Notes under the pieces: generated by a model
What the model was told of the DNA's origin: nothing
Database searches by the model: none
The model's input: the letters and a program-made list of their open reading frames with translations, nothing else
Position numbers and translations under genes: made by a program
Shown: positions 25,387 through 33,990 of the stretch, in pieces
How the letters are laid out: each line of letters opens with the position of its first letter
Numbering within the stretch: position 1 is the stretch's first letter
Assembly (NCBI RefSeq): GCF_011947195.1
Contig: NZ_JAATVY010000002.1
Coordinates: forward strand, 434,001 to 498,000
DNA length: 64,000 bases
Direction: 5' to 3'
Source of the DNA: Planosporangium thailandense
GTDB lineage: Bacteria; Actinomycetota; Actinomycetes; Mycobacteriales; Micromonosporaceae

Positions 25387-25778
25387 TGCGAGGGCCGCGC
25401 GCTCCGCTGGCGTACGCCGAGGATCACGGCGACGGCCTCCAGCCACCGGGCGAAGTCCTCGTCGGCGTCCGGACCGGACGCGCCGGTAGCCGCCGTCAAC
25501 CACGCGCGGGCCAGCGCGGTGCGCGCGGCGCCCGGCAGCGGCTCGGGTAGCTGTGCGGCGTAGCCGATGCCGCCCCGCCGGACCACCTCGGCCAGGAACG
25601 CCAGGGACCGGGGCCGCACGCCCGCCCGGTCGGCGGCGATGGCGGCCGCGATCCGCGCGTCGCCGAACAGTTCGGCGTTGGCGGGTCCGCCGGCGGCCAG
25701 TCCGTGGCGCAGCAGCGCGGGTACGTCGAGGTCGGCCAGTTCGCGGTCGGTGCGGCCGGTACCCGGGATGGGCGGCAC
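25383..25778 (-). CDS. Hypothetical protein downstream of the WXG effector
   Basis: A 131-residue, mainly helical, soluble protein of unknown family. GTG 25778 follows AGGAGG, and it begins nine bases after the stop of the WXG cysteine-peptidase gene, so it belongs to the same operon. Its position fits an immunity protein or a secretion chaperone for that effector, but nothing in the sequence proves this. It is Ala-rich with several Arg and ends in a basic tail. Confidence 0.65.
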   Translation of the reverse strand: MPPIPGTGRTDRELADLDVPALLRHGLAAGGPANAELFGDARIAAAIAADRAGVRPRSLAFLAEVVRRGGIGYAAQLPEPLPGAARTALARAWLTAATGASGPDADEDFARWLEAVAVILGVRQRSARPSH

Positions 25779-25787
25779 GGCAGCCTC

Positions 25788-27335
25788 CTAACGTCGGGCC
25801 ACGTTGACGGCGTGCACGGCGGCGGGGACGCCGTCACCGACGACGTTCATACGGTTGTGGACGAAGTCGTCCTCGCTCACCCAGACCGTGTACCCCCAGG
25901 GGTTGTACACCTCCAGCATGTCGCCCTGGCGGCCCACGATCGCCATTTCGTGGCCCTGCCGGCCGTCGGAGACGGTGAACGTGACCGGCAGCCCCTGGTC
26001 GACGGACTTCTCCACGTCGGGTAGGACGTTGCGGCGGTCTCCGGTCGAGTCGACCGACACCTGGTCGTAGTGCGCGCCGGTGTGCGAGGCCACCTGCTCG
26101 TCGGCGACGTCGCGCGCCTGTCCCTCGGTCATGCCGTCGCGGCCGAACAGGTCCTGCAGCCAGTTGCGGCCGCCGTCGTAGACGCGGTGCTGCTCATCGC
26201 GCAGCCGCCGGGCGAACGCGTCGCCGTTGTCGTACGCCGGGTCACCCGGGTGGCCGCCGGTGGTCAGCTCCAGCGCGTACAGCGGGTCGACCTTGGCCCG
26301 GGCCAGCACGGTCGACATCGCCACGCAGGTCGGCTCGGGGCCTTGCGCCCACGGCCGGCCGCCGAACTCGACCGGGCGCCGCCGGTGGAGCCGGTCGGGC
26401 CCCGCGATCTCGCCGATCGGCGTCAGGTGCTGCCGCAGCCAGCGCGGGTCGCCGGCGTGGTCGTGAATCTTCGAGTCGAAGGCTCTGATCTCCTTCACGC
26501 TGTAGCCCGCCGCCAGGGCCTGCAGCAGGTAGGCCTGCTCCTGCGGCGAGCGGCACTCGTGCACCAGCCCGATGAAGGATCTGCGGTCGTCCCGGCTGAG
26601 CGTGAAGAGGTTCGCGTCCGCGCGGCTCGCCGCGGCGGCCGTGAGGATCAGGTTGGCGTCGTACGGGCCGCCCGGGACGGCGGCGTCCGCGATGACCAGC
26701 TGTTCGAGGTTGTCCAGCCCGGTGAGCCTCATCCGGGCGGCGTGCGCCCGCGCCGACAGCTCGGCGAACTGCCGCGCCAGCAGCCGGCTCGCCTCGTCGA
26801 GGTGGCGCGCGCCGGCGACCATCGCCGAGATGCCGGCCTTCGCCTCGTTGTGGGCGTGCTCCATGGTGGCGTTGTCGTAGTCGAACGGGCCGCGCAGCCG
26901 TAGGCCGTCCAGCAGGGACACCGCGTACTCGAGGTGTCCGCGGCCGCGGCGGTCGGTCGCGCGGGCTTCACCGATCGCCTCCACGAACCGGGCGAGCGCC
27001 TGCGCGGCTTCGTCGAAGACCTCCCCGGTGCGTCGCAGTTCGTGGTCGAACGCCATGGCGCAGGTCTCGGCGCGGTCAGCGGCCGTACCGGTCCAGACGG
27101 CCGACACCCTGTCCCTGACCTCGGTCCGAGCGAACGTACGTTGCGCGTCGCACTCGTGCGCGGCCGCCCGGAGCGCGGCCACGCGCTTGTCGAGCTCGTC
27201 GACCGACCCACGTGGCGGCGGCTCCCGCTGTGCCCGCTCCACCTCACGGAGTAGCAACGTGACGCCGAGAAAGCCGTAGTGGTCGTCGATGGCTTTCTTG
27301 ATCTTTTCCAGCCGCTCGAGCGCGGTCCCGCCCAC
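25788..27335 (-). CDS. WXG-motif protein with C-terminal cysteine-peptidase-like domain
   Basis: A 515-residue protein, probably a type VII secretion effector. The N-terminal 200 residues are long helices with a W-X-G turn at Trp81 (VSAVWTGTAADRA). The C-terminal domain shows a papain/C39-like triad: Cys337 in GPEPTCVAMSTVLARA, His462 in RQGHEMAIVGRQG and Asn478 in LEVYNPWGYTVWVS. There is no signal peptide. Upstream by 27 bases is a 100-residue ESX-type protein and downstream by nine bases a small protein. Peptidase or amidase activity on the cell wall or a host/competitor target is inferred. Precise family membership needs a profile search. Confidence 0.75.
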   Translation of the reverse strand: MGGTALERLEKIKKAIDDHYGFLGVTLLLREVERAQREPPPRGSVDELDKRVAALRAAAHECDAQRTFARTEVRDRVSAVWTGTAADRAETCAMAFDHELRRTGEVFDEAAQALARFVEAIGEARATDRRGRGHLEYAVSLLDGLRLRGPFDYDNATMEHAHNEAKAGISAMVAGARHLDEASRLLARQFAELSARAHAARMRLTGLDNLEQLVIADAAVPGGPYDANLILTAAAASRADANLFTLSRDDRRSFIGLVHECRSPQEQAYLLQALAAGYSVKEIRAFDSKIHDHAGDPRWLRQHLTPIGEIAGPDRLHRRRPVEFGGRPWAQGPEPTCVAMSTVLARAKVDPLYALELTTGGHPGDPAYDNGDAFARRLRDEQHRVYDGGRNWLQDLFGRDGMTEGQARDVADEQVASHTGAHYDQVSVDSTGDRRNVLPDVEKSVDQGLPVTFTVSDGRQGHEMAIVGRQGDMLEVYNPWGYTVWVSEDDFVHNRMNVVGDGVPAAVHAVNVARR

Positions 27336-27362
27336 CGTCGTCTCCCCGTCGTCAGGCGCCGC

Positions 27363-27665
27363 TCAGCGAGGGCCCAGGCGCTCGGCCGCGTCGGCGTCGC
27401 CGCCTACGTAGTTGTCGATCGCCTCCCGCACCGACCCGCTCCACTCGTGTGCCGCCCAGGACGCGATCTTCACCTCGTCCGTCCACACTTTGAGCAGATC
27501 GCTCCAGGCCTTGGCCGCGCCGTACTCGGCGAACACGGCGTCGTCACCGCTCGCGTACCGACGCAGGCACCGGGACACCCCGGTGAGGGCGTTGCCGAGC
27601 CGATCCATGCTGTCGGCGATCGGCGCCAACCGCGCCGGGTCGACGCGAAACGACGGCTGGGTCAT
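27363..27665 (-). CDS. ESX/WXG100-type small secreted protein
   Basis: A 100-residue helical protein of the size of WXG100/ESX substrates. It has two amphipathic helices and, near the C-terminus, NYVGGDADAAERL, which contains the YxxxD type VII secretion signal. ATG 27665 is preceded by GGAGGATCGC. It is the first gene of the operon with the WXG cysteine-peptidase protein and the 131-residue protein, so it may be the partner that escorts the effector. No ATPase or channel gene is in the window. Confidence 0.75.
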   Translation of the reverse strand: MTQPSFRVDPARLAPIADSMDRLGNALTGVSRCLRRYASGDDAVFAEYGAAKAWSDLLKVWTDEVKIASWAAHEWSGSVREAIDNYVGGDADAAERLGPR

Positions 27666-27733
27666 GCGATCCTCCCCGGGCTGGCGAACCGACCAGAGTC
27701 TATGGATCGGTCCGCCGTCCGGGGACCCCGAAG

Positions 27734-28639
27734 TTACGGCCTGTGGATGACTTCCCCGGACAGGTGCGGCTTGCCGGATTTCGCACCGTGCAGCGCGAAC
27801 CGCCAGTCCTCGACGCCTGACCGGGTGGCGCTGAACGCCACCGTCGACGGCAGCGGCACCGGCAGCTTGAACGACACGTCGACCCCGTACGTGCGGGGCA
27901 GCCGCCCTTCGAGCGCGGCCAGGCACCGGGCCTTGCTCCACATCCCGTGCGCGATGGGGGTCGCGAAGCCGAGCAGCCGTGCCCCGATCCGGGAGGTGTG
28001 GATCGGGTTGTGGTCGCCGGACACGTCGGCGTAGTCGGTGCCCACCCGGGGCGTGACCCGCCAGAACGCGCTCGCGTCGGGCGGGGCGGTGCGATCGGCC
28101 CGCCGGTCGCCCCCGCCGGGCGGTCCGGTGCGGTCGCCCCCGCCGGACCCGGACCTCTTCTCCCGGCGCAGGTACACCGACCGGCCCGTCCAGGCGATCT
28201 CGCCGTCGACGAGCGCTTCGGCGACGAGGTCCACCTGCCGGCCGCGCTCGTGCGGGCGCAGGTCTTCCGCCCGTACCCGCAGCTCGAAACGGTCGGCGGC
28301 GGTCAACGGCCGGCGCACCTCGATGCGGTTGGCGACGTGGACGAGTCCGACGAGGCCGAGCGGGAAGTCGGGCCGGGCCATCAGCGCCACCGCCAGCGGG
28401 AACGCCAGGACGTGCGGGTACGTGGCCGGAAGCTCGTCGCTGAGCCGGAACCCGCAGACCCGGTCGTACCGGGCGAGGTGGGCCCGGTCGACGGCGACCT
28501 CGCGTACGCGAAGCTCGGTCTCCGGAAGCGTGTCCGGAGCGCCTCCCCCACCCAGAATCCTGTGCCGGGCGGCGGTCAGCCCCGCGCCGCGGTAGAGCGG
28601 CCCCAGCCGGGGTACCTCGGTCAGCTCCTCCACGGCCAT
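27734..28639 (-). CDS. MaoC-family (R)-specific enoyl hydratase, HtdX-like
   Basis: A 301-residue double-hotdog hydratase that adds water to 2-enoyl-CoA or 2-enoyl-ACP. The catalytic signature is DYADVSGDHNPIHTS, followed by GFATPIAHGMW. A Gly/Arg/Asp-rich linker separates the two hotdog halves. The start overlaps the stop of the long FabG gene (ATG 28639, or GTG 28645 with a four-base overlap). The pair matches the mycobacterial htdX-fabG4 order, so both probably act on the same acyl chain. The physiological chain is unknown. Confidence 0.85.
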   Translation of the reverse strand: MAVEELTEVPRLGPLYRGAGLTAARHRILGGGGAPDTLPETELRVREVAVDRAHLARYDRVCGFRLSDELPATYPHVLAFPLAVALMARPDFPLGLVGLVHVANRIEVRRPLTAADRFELRVRAEDLRPHERGRQVDLVAEALVDGEIAWTGRSVYLRREKRSGSGGGDRTGPPGGGDRRADRTAPPDASAFWRVTPRVGTDYADVSGDHNPIHTSRIGARLLGFATPIAHGMWSKARCLAALEGRLPRTYGVDVSFKLPVPLPSTVAFSATRSGVEDWRFALHGAKSGKPHLSGEVIHRP

Positions 28640-28641
28640 AC

Positions 28642-29961
28642 TCACGCCCCCAGCAGGCTCTGGCCGCAGACCCGGACCACGTTGCCGGTGATGCCCGCCG
28701 ACGCGGGGCTGGCCAGCCAGGCGATCGTCTCGGCCACGTCGACCGGCTGGCCGCCCTGGGACATGCTGTTCATGCGCCGGCCGGCCTCGCGAACCATGAT
28801 CGGCATCGCCGCCGTCATGCGCGTCTCGATGAAGCCGGGCGCCACCGCGTTGATGGTGACCCCCTTGTCCGCGAGCACCGGCGCGTACGACTGGACCAGG
28901 CCTATGACGCCGGCCTTGGACGCGGCGTAGTTGGTCTGGCCGCGGTTGCCGGCGATGCCGGACATCGACGACACGGACACGATCCGTCCGCCGGCCGGCA
29001 GCAGGTCGGCCGCGAGCAGCGCGTCGTTGACCCGCTCCTGGCTGGACAGGTTGACGTCCATCAGGACGTCCCACTTGTCCTCCGACATCCGGGCGAGCGT
29101 CTTGTCGCGGGTGATGCCGGCGTTGTGCACGACGATGTCGACGCGGCCGTGACGTTCGGAGAAGTGGTCGACCAGGCGCTGCGGCGCGTCGGCGGCGGTG
29201 AGGTCGAGCTGGAGGGCGCTGCCGCGGATGTCGTTGGCGACGGCCGACAGCGGCTGGCCGGCCGCCGGGACGTCCAGGCAGACGACGTGGGCGCCGTCGC
29301 GGGCGAGAAGGCGGGCGATCGCCTCGCCGATGCCGCGGGCGGCGCCGGTGACGAGCGCGATCTTGCCGTCCAGCGGCTTGGTCCAGTCCTTCGGCTGATC
29401 CACGTGTGCCGGCCCGACCCGTACGACCTGGCCGGACACGTACGCGGACTTCGGTGACAGCAGGAACCGCAGCGTCGACTCGATCGCGTCCTCGGCGCCC
29501 GGTGCGACGTACACGAGCTGCGCGGTGGTGCCGCGGCCGAACTCCTTGCCGACCGAGCGTACGAACCCTTCCAGCGCCCGCTGTGCGGTGGCCTCGCGCG
29601 GATTCGCGCAGTCCTGCGGCGCGGTGCCGAGCACGACGACCCGCCCGCACGGGCGAAGTGAGCGGGCGACCGGGTGGAAGAAGTCGTAGAGCGCGCGGAG
29701 CCCGGCCGAGTCGGTGATGCCGGTCGCGTCGAAGATCAGCCCCGTGTACGGGCCGTCGCCCTCGATCGCCGCGCCCAGCGACCGGAGCAGCTTGCGTACC
29801 GGGTCGGCGAGCCGACCGGCGCCGCCGACCAGCACGGTGCCTGCCACGTCGGGGTCGCCCGGCTGGTATCTGCGCAGCCGTAGCGGTTCGGGCAGGCCGA
29901 GCCGCTTGACCACCGCCCGGCCGGCGGGCGTGTTGGCGAAGCTGGTGTAGCGATCGGACAT
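28642..29961 (-). CDS. Long-type 3-oxoacyl-ACP/CoA reductase (FabG4-like)
   Basis: A 439-residue short-chain dehydrogenase, longer than standard FabG by about 200 residues at the N-terminus, like the high-molecular-weight FabG4. The C-terminal catalytic half has the cofactor motif VTGAARGIGEAIARL, NAG in VVHNAGITRDK, Ser in SVSSMSGIAGNRGQ and the YAASK catalytic pair in TNYAASKAGVIG. The N-terminal half keeps a degenerate Rossmann fold. ATG 29961 follows GGAGGA. It reduces 3-oxoacyl chains; the neighbouring hydratase and divergent thiolase belong to the same pathway. Confidence 0.9.
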   Translation of the reverse strand: MSDRYTSFANTPAGRAVVKRLGLPEPLRLRRYQPGDPDVAGTVLVGGAGRLADPVRKLLRSLGAAIEGDGPYTGLIFDATGITDSAGLRALYDFFHPVARSLRPCGRVVVLGTAPQDCANPREATAQRALEGFVRSVGKEFGRGTTAQLVYVAPGAEDAIESTLRFLLSPKSAYVSGQVVRVGPAHVDQPKDWTKPLDGKIALVTGAARGIGEAIARLLARDGAHVVCLDVPAAGQPLSAVANDIRGSALQLDLTAADAPQRLVDHFSERHGRVDIVVHNAGITRDKTLARMSEDKWDVLMDVNLSSQERVNDALLAADLLPAGGRIVSVSSMSGIAGNRGQTNYAASKAGVIGLVQSYAPVLADKGVTINAVAPGFIETRMTAAMPIMVREAGRRMNSMSQGGQPVDVAETIAWLASPASAGITGNVVRVCGQSLLGA

Positions 29962-29983
29962 GGCTGCCGCTCCTCCTAACTTC

Positions 29984-30013
29984 TTACTCATGCGTAATCT
30001 TACTCGTGAGTAA
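29984..30013. promoter_or_regulatory. Two tandem TetR-like operators in a divergent promoter
   Basis: TTACTCATGCGTAA (29984-29997) and TTACTCGTGAGTAA (30000-30013) are 14-bp palindromes of type TTAC-N6-GTAA, placed two bases apart. The second has perfect six-base arms. They sit between the divergent fabG4-like and thiolase starts, so one repressor could control both operons. TetR-family lipid regulators bind sites of this kind. No regulator gene is adjacent. Confidence 0.65.
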
Positions 30014-30034
30014 GTCTGTTGGTAAGGTGGCGGT

Positions 30035-31369
30035 ATGCAGTCAGCTCCACGCCGTGTGGCGATCCTCGGTGGCAACCGGATTCCCTTTGCCCGATCCAAC
30101 GGGCCTTACGCCCGCGCCTCGAACCAGGACATGCTGACCGCCGCGCTGGACGGGCTCGTCGCCCGGTTCGGCCTGGCTGGCGAGCGTCTCGGCGAGGTGG
30201 TTGCCGGCGCCGTGCTCAAGCACAGCCGGGACTTCAACCTCACCCGCGAGTGTGTGCTCGGCTCCCGCCTCGACCCCCACACCCCCGCGTACGACGTGCA
30301 GCAGGCCTGCGGCACCGGCCTCGAGGCGGTCACCCTGGTGGCCAACAAGATCGCCCTTGGGCAGATCGACGCCGGCATCGCGGGCGGGGTCGACACCACC
30401 TCCGACGCGCCGCTCGCCGTCAACGAGGACCTGCGCCAGGCGCTGCTGGAGCTCAACCGGGCCCGCTCGCTGCAGCAGCGGCTGGCGGCGATCGCCAAGC
30501 TGCGGCCCACCCAGCTCGTCCCGGACATCCCGCGCAACGGCGAGCCCCGCACCGGGCTGTCGATGGGTGAGCACGCGGCCATCACCGCCAAGGAGTGGGG
30601 AATCGGCCGCGAGGAGCAGGACGAACTGGCGCTCCAGTCACACCAGCGGCTCGCCGCCGCGTACGACCGCGGGTTCTTCGACGACCTGCTCACCCCGTAC
30701 CTCGGCCTGACCCGCGACCAGAACCTCCGCCCGGACACCAGTCTGGAGAAGCTCGCCTCGCTCAAGCCGGCGTTCGGGACCGGTCTGGGTCGCGGCGTGG
30801 CGTCAGACACGCCGAGCCAGACTGGTCAAAAGGGCGAGGGCGCGACGATGACGGCCGGCAACTCGACCCCGCGCTCCGACGGCGCGGCTGTCGTGCTGCT
30901 GGCCAGCGAGGAGTGGGCCGCGGCCCACCACCTGCCGGTGCTGGCGTACTTCGAGACCGCCGAGACGGCGGCGGTCGACTTCGTGCACGGTGGCGAGGGC
31001 CTGCTGATGGCCCCGACGTACGCGGTGCCCCGGATGCTGGCACGCGCCGGCCTGGGCCTCGGTGACTTCGATTTCTACGAGATCCACGAGGCGTTCGCGT
31101 CGCAGGTGCTGGCCAGCCTCAAGGCGTGGGAGGACCCGGCGTACTGCAAGGGCCGGCTCGGCCTGGACACGCCACTCGGCGCGATCGACCGGTCGAGGCT
31201 GAACGTCGCCGGCTCGTCGCTCGCCGCGGGCCACCCGTTCGCCGCGACCGGCGGCCGGATCGTCGCCACGCTCGCCAAGCTGCTGCACGAGAAGGGATCG
31301 GGCCGGGGCCTGATCTCGATCTGCGCCGCCGGTGGCCAGGGCGTGACCGCGATCCTGTCCGCGAAGTAG
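30035..31369 (+). CDS. Thiolase / acetyl-CoA C-acyltransferase (FadA2-like)
   Basis: A 444-residue thiolase. The nucleophile Cys is in VQQACGTGLEAV, the base His in AAGHPFAATGGR and the second Cys in SICAAGGQGVT. It catalyses the reversible Claisen condensation or thiolysis of 3-oxoacyl-CoA. ATG 30035 follows a promoter region that contains two palindromic operators. The divergent reductase and hydratase form with it a compact fatty-acyl conversion set. It ends before a convergent minus-strand gene. Confidence 0.9.
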   Translation: MQSAPRRVAILGGNRIPFARSNGPYARASNQDMLTAALDGLVARFGLAGERLGEVVAGAVLKHSRDFNLTRECVLGSRLDPHTPAYDVQQACGTGLEAVTLVANKIALGQIDAGIAGGVDTTSDAPLAVNEDLRQALLELNRARSLQQRLAAIAKLRPTQLVPDIPRNGEPRTGLSMGEHAAITAKEWGIGREEQDELALQSHQRLAAAYDRGFFDDLLTPYLGLTRDQNLRPDTSLEKLASLKPAFGTGLGRGVASDTPSQTGQKGEGATMTAGNSTPRSDGAAVVLLASEEWAAAHHLPVLAYFETAETAAVDFVHGGEGLLMAPTYAVPRMLARAGLGLGDFDFYEIHEAFASQVLASLKAWEDPAYCKGRLGLDTPLGAIDRSRLNVAGSSLAAGHPFAATGGRIVATLAKLLHEKGSGRGLISICAAGGQGVTAILSAK

Positions 31370-31512
31370 ACGACCCTTACGGCCTCACATGCTCACCCCC
31401 ACGGAATGGGTGCCGCTGCTACAGTTGATGCGAGCCGCCCGCCGCTGACGGGTCGGAAGTGGACCGAGGACTCCTGATGGATTTCAGGGCCTCGGTTCCG
31501 CGTTTTCAGGGA

Positions 31513-32082
31513 TCAGCCCAGCTCCACTCGGTAGTGGGTAACGAGGCCAGCCAGTTCCTGGGCGAGCAGGTCACCGCGGTCGAGCTCCGCGCCCACCGCG
31601 CCGGCGACGATGTCGGGGACCCAGAGCAGTGGTTCGCCATTGGGGCCGGTCGGGTAGCCGTGCTCGACGACGATGTCCGAACCGATCAGTCCGGCGGCGC
31701 GAAAGGCGTCTACCGCTTCGATGTCGCGAGTGTTCAAGCGGGGTTCGCGGGCCTCCATGACGACTCGGGCAACCCCGGCCTGTTCCAGCTCGAACAGCAG
31801 TCGGCGCAGGCAGTGTCGGCGGGCGCGCTCCTGGCGGCGCGGATCCAGGGGAGCGGCGATTACAACAAGGTGCAGTGCCGGTAGTCCGGCGACGGCACTG
31901 ACTGCCTTGCGCTGCACCGGCGTGGCCGCCTGTCGCCAGTGAAATCGCTGGCCAGGCTTGGCGAGTGCAGCCACCGCATGCCGCGCCTGCTCCTCGTGCT
32001 CAACCTCCAGGCAGGCGGCGGCGAGCACGTACACGCCGACACCGGCGCGCATCGACTCGTCACCGTCGGCGGTCCACGTCAC
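31513..32082 (-). CDS. Hypothetical protein, DUF3800/RNase H-like pattern
   Basis: A 189-residue protein. The start GTG 32082 keeps the N-terminal DGDESMRAGVGVYVLAAACLE, which resembles the acidic DES strand of DUF3800-type RNase H-like proteins; a shorter version begins at ATG 32052. Further on it shows HLVVIAAPLDPRRQERARRHCL and VVMEAREPRLNTRDIEAVDAF. Other actinobacteria encode similar proteins of unknown role. It is divergent from purB. Nuclease activity is unproven. Confidence 0.6.
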   Translation of the reverse strand: MTWTADGDESMRAGVGVYVLAAACLEVEHEEQARHAVAALAKPGQRFHWRQAATPVQRKAVSAVAGLPALHLVVIAAPLDPRRQERARRHCLRRLLFELEQAGVARVVMEAREPRLNTRDIEAVDAFRAAGLIGSDIVVEHGYPTGPNGEPLLWVPDIVAGAVGAELDRGDLLAQELAGLVTHYRVELG

Positions 32083-32145
32083 CGGCGTACGGTACGCGTC
32101 AGCACCGACACCGAGGGGGCGCGAGCTGCCTGGGATACTGACCGG

Positions 32146-33579
32146 GTGACGGAGAAGCCCCTGGTCCCTGACGTCCTCGCCGCCCGATACGCCTCGCCCG
32201 AACTGGTCACCCTCTGGTCGCCGGAGGAGAAGGTACGCGCGGAGCGCCGCCTCTGGCTCGCGGTCCTCTCCGCGCAGCGCGACCTGGGCGTCGAGGTCCC
32301 CGACGGCGTCATCGAGGCGTACGAGCGGGTCCTCGACCAGGTCGACCTGGCGTCGATCGCCGCTCGGGAGCGGGTCACCCGGCACGACGTGAAGGCGCGT
32401 ATCGAGGAGTTCTCGGCGCTCGCCGGGCACGAGCACATCCACAAGGGGATGACCTCGCGCGACCTGACCGAGAACGTCGAGCAGATGCAGATCCGGGCCT
32501 CGCTGTCGCTGATCCGCGACCGGATGGTCGCCGCCCTCGGGCGGCTGGCCCGCCTGGCGATCGAGACTGGCGACCTGGTCATGACCGGGCGTTCGCACAA
32601 CGTGCCGGCGCAGGCCACGACGCTCGGCAAGCGCTTCGCGAGCGCCGCCGAGGAGCTGCTGATCGCGTACGAGCGGGTGCAGGAGCTGATCGACCGGTAC
32701 CCGCTGCGCGGCATCAAGGGTCCGGTCGGCACCGCGGCCGATCAGCTCGACCTGTTCGACGGCGACGAGAGCAAGCTCGCGCGCCTGGAGGAGCGGGTGG
32801 CGGCGCACCTCGGCTTCCAGCGCGTACTGCACAGCGTCGGCCAGGTCTACCCGCGTTCGCTCGACTTCGACGTGCTGTCGGCGCTGGCCCAGGCGGTGGC
32901 CGGCCCGTCCAGCCTGGCCACGACGATCCGGCTGATGGTGGGCCAGGAGCTCGTGACCGAGGGCTTCAAGCCCGGCCAGGTGGGTTCGAGCGCCATGCCG
33001 CACAAGATGAACACCCGCTCGTCGGAGCGGATCAACGGGCTCGCCGTCGTGGTGCGCGGATACCTGCACATGGCCGGCGAGCTGGCCGGTGACCAGTGGA
33101 ACGAGGGCGACGTCTCCTGCTCGGTCGTCCGCCGGGTGGCGCTGCCGGACGCGTTCTTCGCCGCCGACGGGCTGTTCCAGACCCTGTTGACCGTACTCGA
33201 CGAGTTCGGTGCCTACCCGGCCGTGATCAGTCGGGAACTTGACCGGTACCTGCCGTTCCTCGCGACGACGAAAGTGTTGGTCGCGGCCGTCCGCAAGGGC
33301 GTCGGGCGGGAAACCGCCCACGAGGCGATCAAGGAGCACGCGATCGCGGTCGCTCTCGCGATGCGGGAGAAGGGCCAGGGCGACAACGACCTGTACGACC
33401 GGCTGGCGGCCGACTCCCGCCTGCGCCTGTCCCGCGCCGAGATCGACGCTCTGGTCGCCGACCCGTCGGCGTTCACCGGGGCCGCATCCGCGCAGGTCAA
33501 GGCCGTCACTGACCGGATCGCGGCGGTCGTCGCCCGGCATCCGGAGGCGGCCGCGTACGCGCCGGCGCCCATCCTGTAG
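32146..33579 (+). CDS. purB: Adenylosuccinate lyase
   Basis: Cytoplasmic enzyme of purine synthesis that splits SAICAR and adenylosuccinate with release of fumarate. The 477-residue length is standard. The fumarase-superfamily signature GSSAMPHKMNTRSSERI is intact, and the substrate-binding MTSRDLTENVEQ and TGRSHNVPAQATTLGKR are visible. GTG 32146 is preceded by GATACT at the -10 distance, so a leaderless message is possible. It is followed by an 18-bp hairpin and then purS. Confidence 0.95.
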   Translation: MTEKPLVPDVLAARYASPELVTLWSPEEKVRAERRLWLAVLSAQRDLGVEVPDGVIEAYERVLDQVDLASIAARERVTRHDVKARIEEFSALAGHEHIHKGMTSRDLTENVEQMQIRASLSLIRDRMVAALGRLARLAIETGDLVMTGRSHNVPAQATTLGKRFASAAEELLIAYERVQELIDRYPLRGIKGPVGTAADQLDLFDGDESKLARLEERVAAHLGFQRVLHSVGQVYPRSLDFDVLSALAQAVAGPSSLATTIRLMVGQELVTEGFKPGQVGSSAMPHKMNTRSSERINGLAVVVRGYLHMAGELAGDQWNEGDVSCSVVRRVALPDAFFAADGLFQTLLTVLDEFGAYPAVISRELDRYLPFLATTKVLVAAVRKGVGRETAHEAIKEHAIAVALAMREKGQGDNDLYDRLAADSRLRLSRAEIDALVADPSAFTGAASAQVKAVTDRIAAVVARHPEAAAYAPAPIL

Positions 33580-33588
33580 CTCTTGGCG

Positions 33589-33636
33589 GATCTTGGACAC
33601 TTGTGCGGCCTGTGGGTGGCACAAGTGTCCAAGATC
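33589..33636. terminator. 18-bp perfect inverted repeat between purB and purS
   Basis: The arms 33589-33606 and 33619-33636 are perfectly complementary over 18 bp around a 12-base loop. It begins nine bases after the purB stop. No T-run follows, so it is either a U-tract-less terminator or a structure that controls readthrough into the purSQL operon. Its stem is less GC-rich than its surroundings. Confidence 0.65.
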
Positions 33637-33735
33637 GTAAAGCGCCCAGATGCTGGTCGTCACACAGGCGGTAGCCGGCGTTTGCCGTGTAACGGGTACG
33701 CTAGGGCGCCTGCGTCGAACAGTCAGGAGTGCTCC

Positions 33736-33990
33736 GTGGCCCGCGTCGTGGTGGACGTCATGCTCAAGCCCGAAATCCTCGACCCTCAGGGTCAGGCCGT
33801 CGTCGGTGCCTTGCCACAGCTCGGCATCGAGAACGTGCGGTCGGTCCGCATCGGCAAGCACATCGAGATCGAATTCGATGGGGAGGCCGACCTCGACCGC
33901 GCGCGCGAGATCGCGGACAAGTTGCTCGCCAACCCGGTGATCGAGGACTTCACGCTGCGTGTCGAAGAGCTCGAAGAGGCGGACCGGTGA
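33736..33990 (+). CDS. purS: Phosphoribosylformylglycinamidine synthase subunit PurS
   Basis: An 84-residue subunit that helps move ammonia between PurQ and PurL. The pattern [21 protein letters not shown] and the C-terminal [20 protein letters not shown] are characteristic. GTG 33736 has GGAG six bases upstream. The stop overlaps the purQ start (GTGA), and purQ overlaps purL, so the three subunits are translationally coupled. A promoter must lie in the short gap after the hairpin. Confidence 0.95.
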   Translation: MARVVVDVMLKPEILDPQGQAVVGALPQLGIENVRSVRIGKHIEIEFDGEADLDRAREIADKLLANPVIEDFTLRVEELEEADR

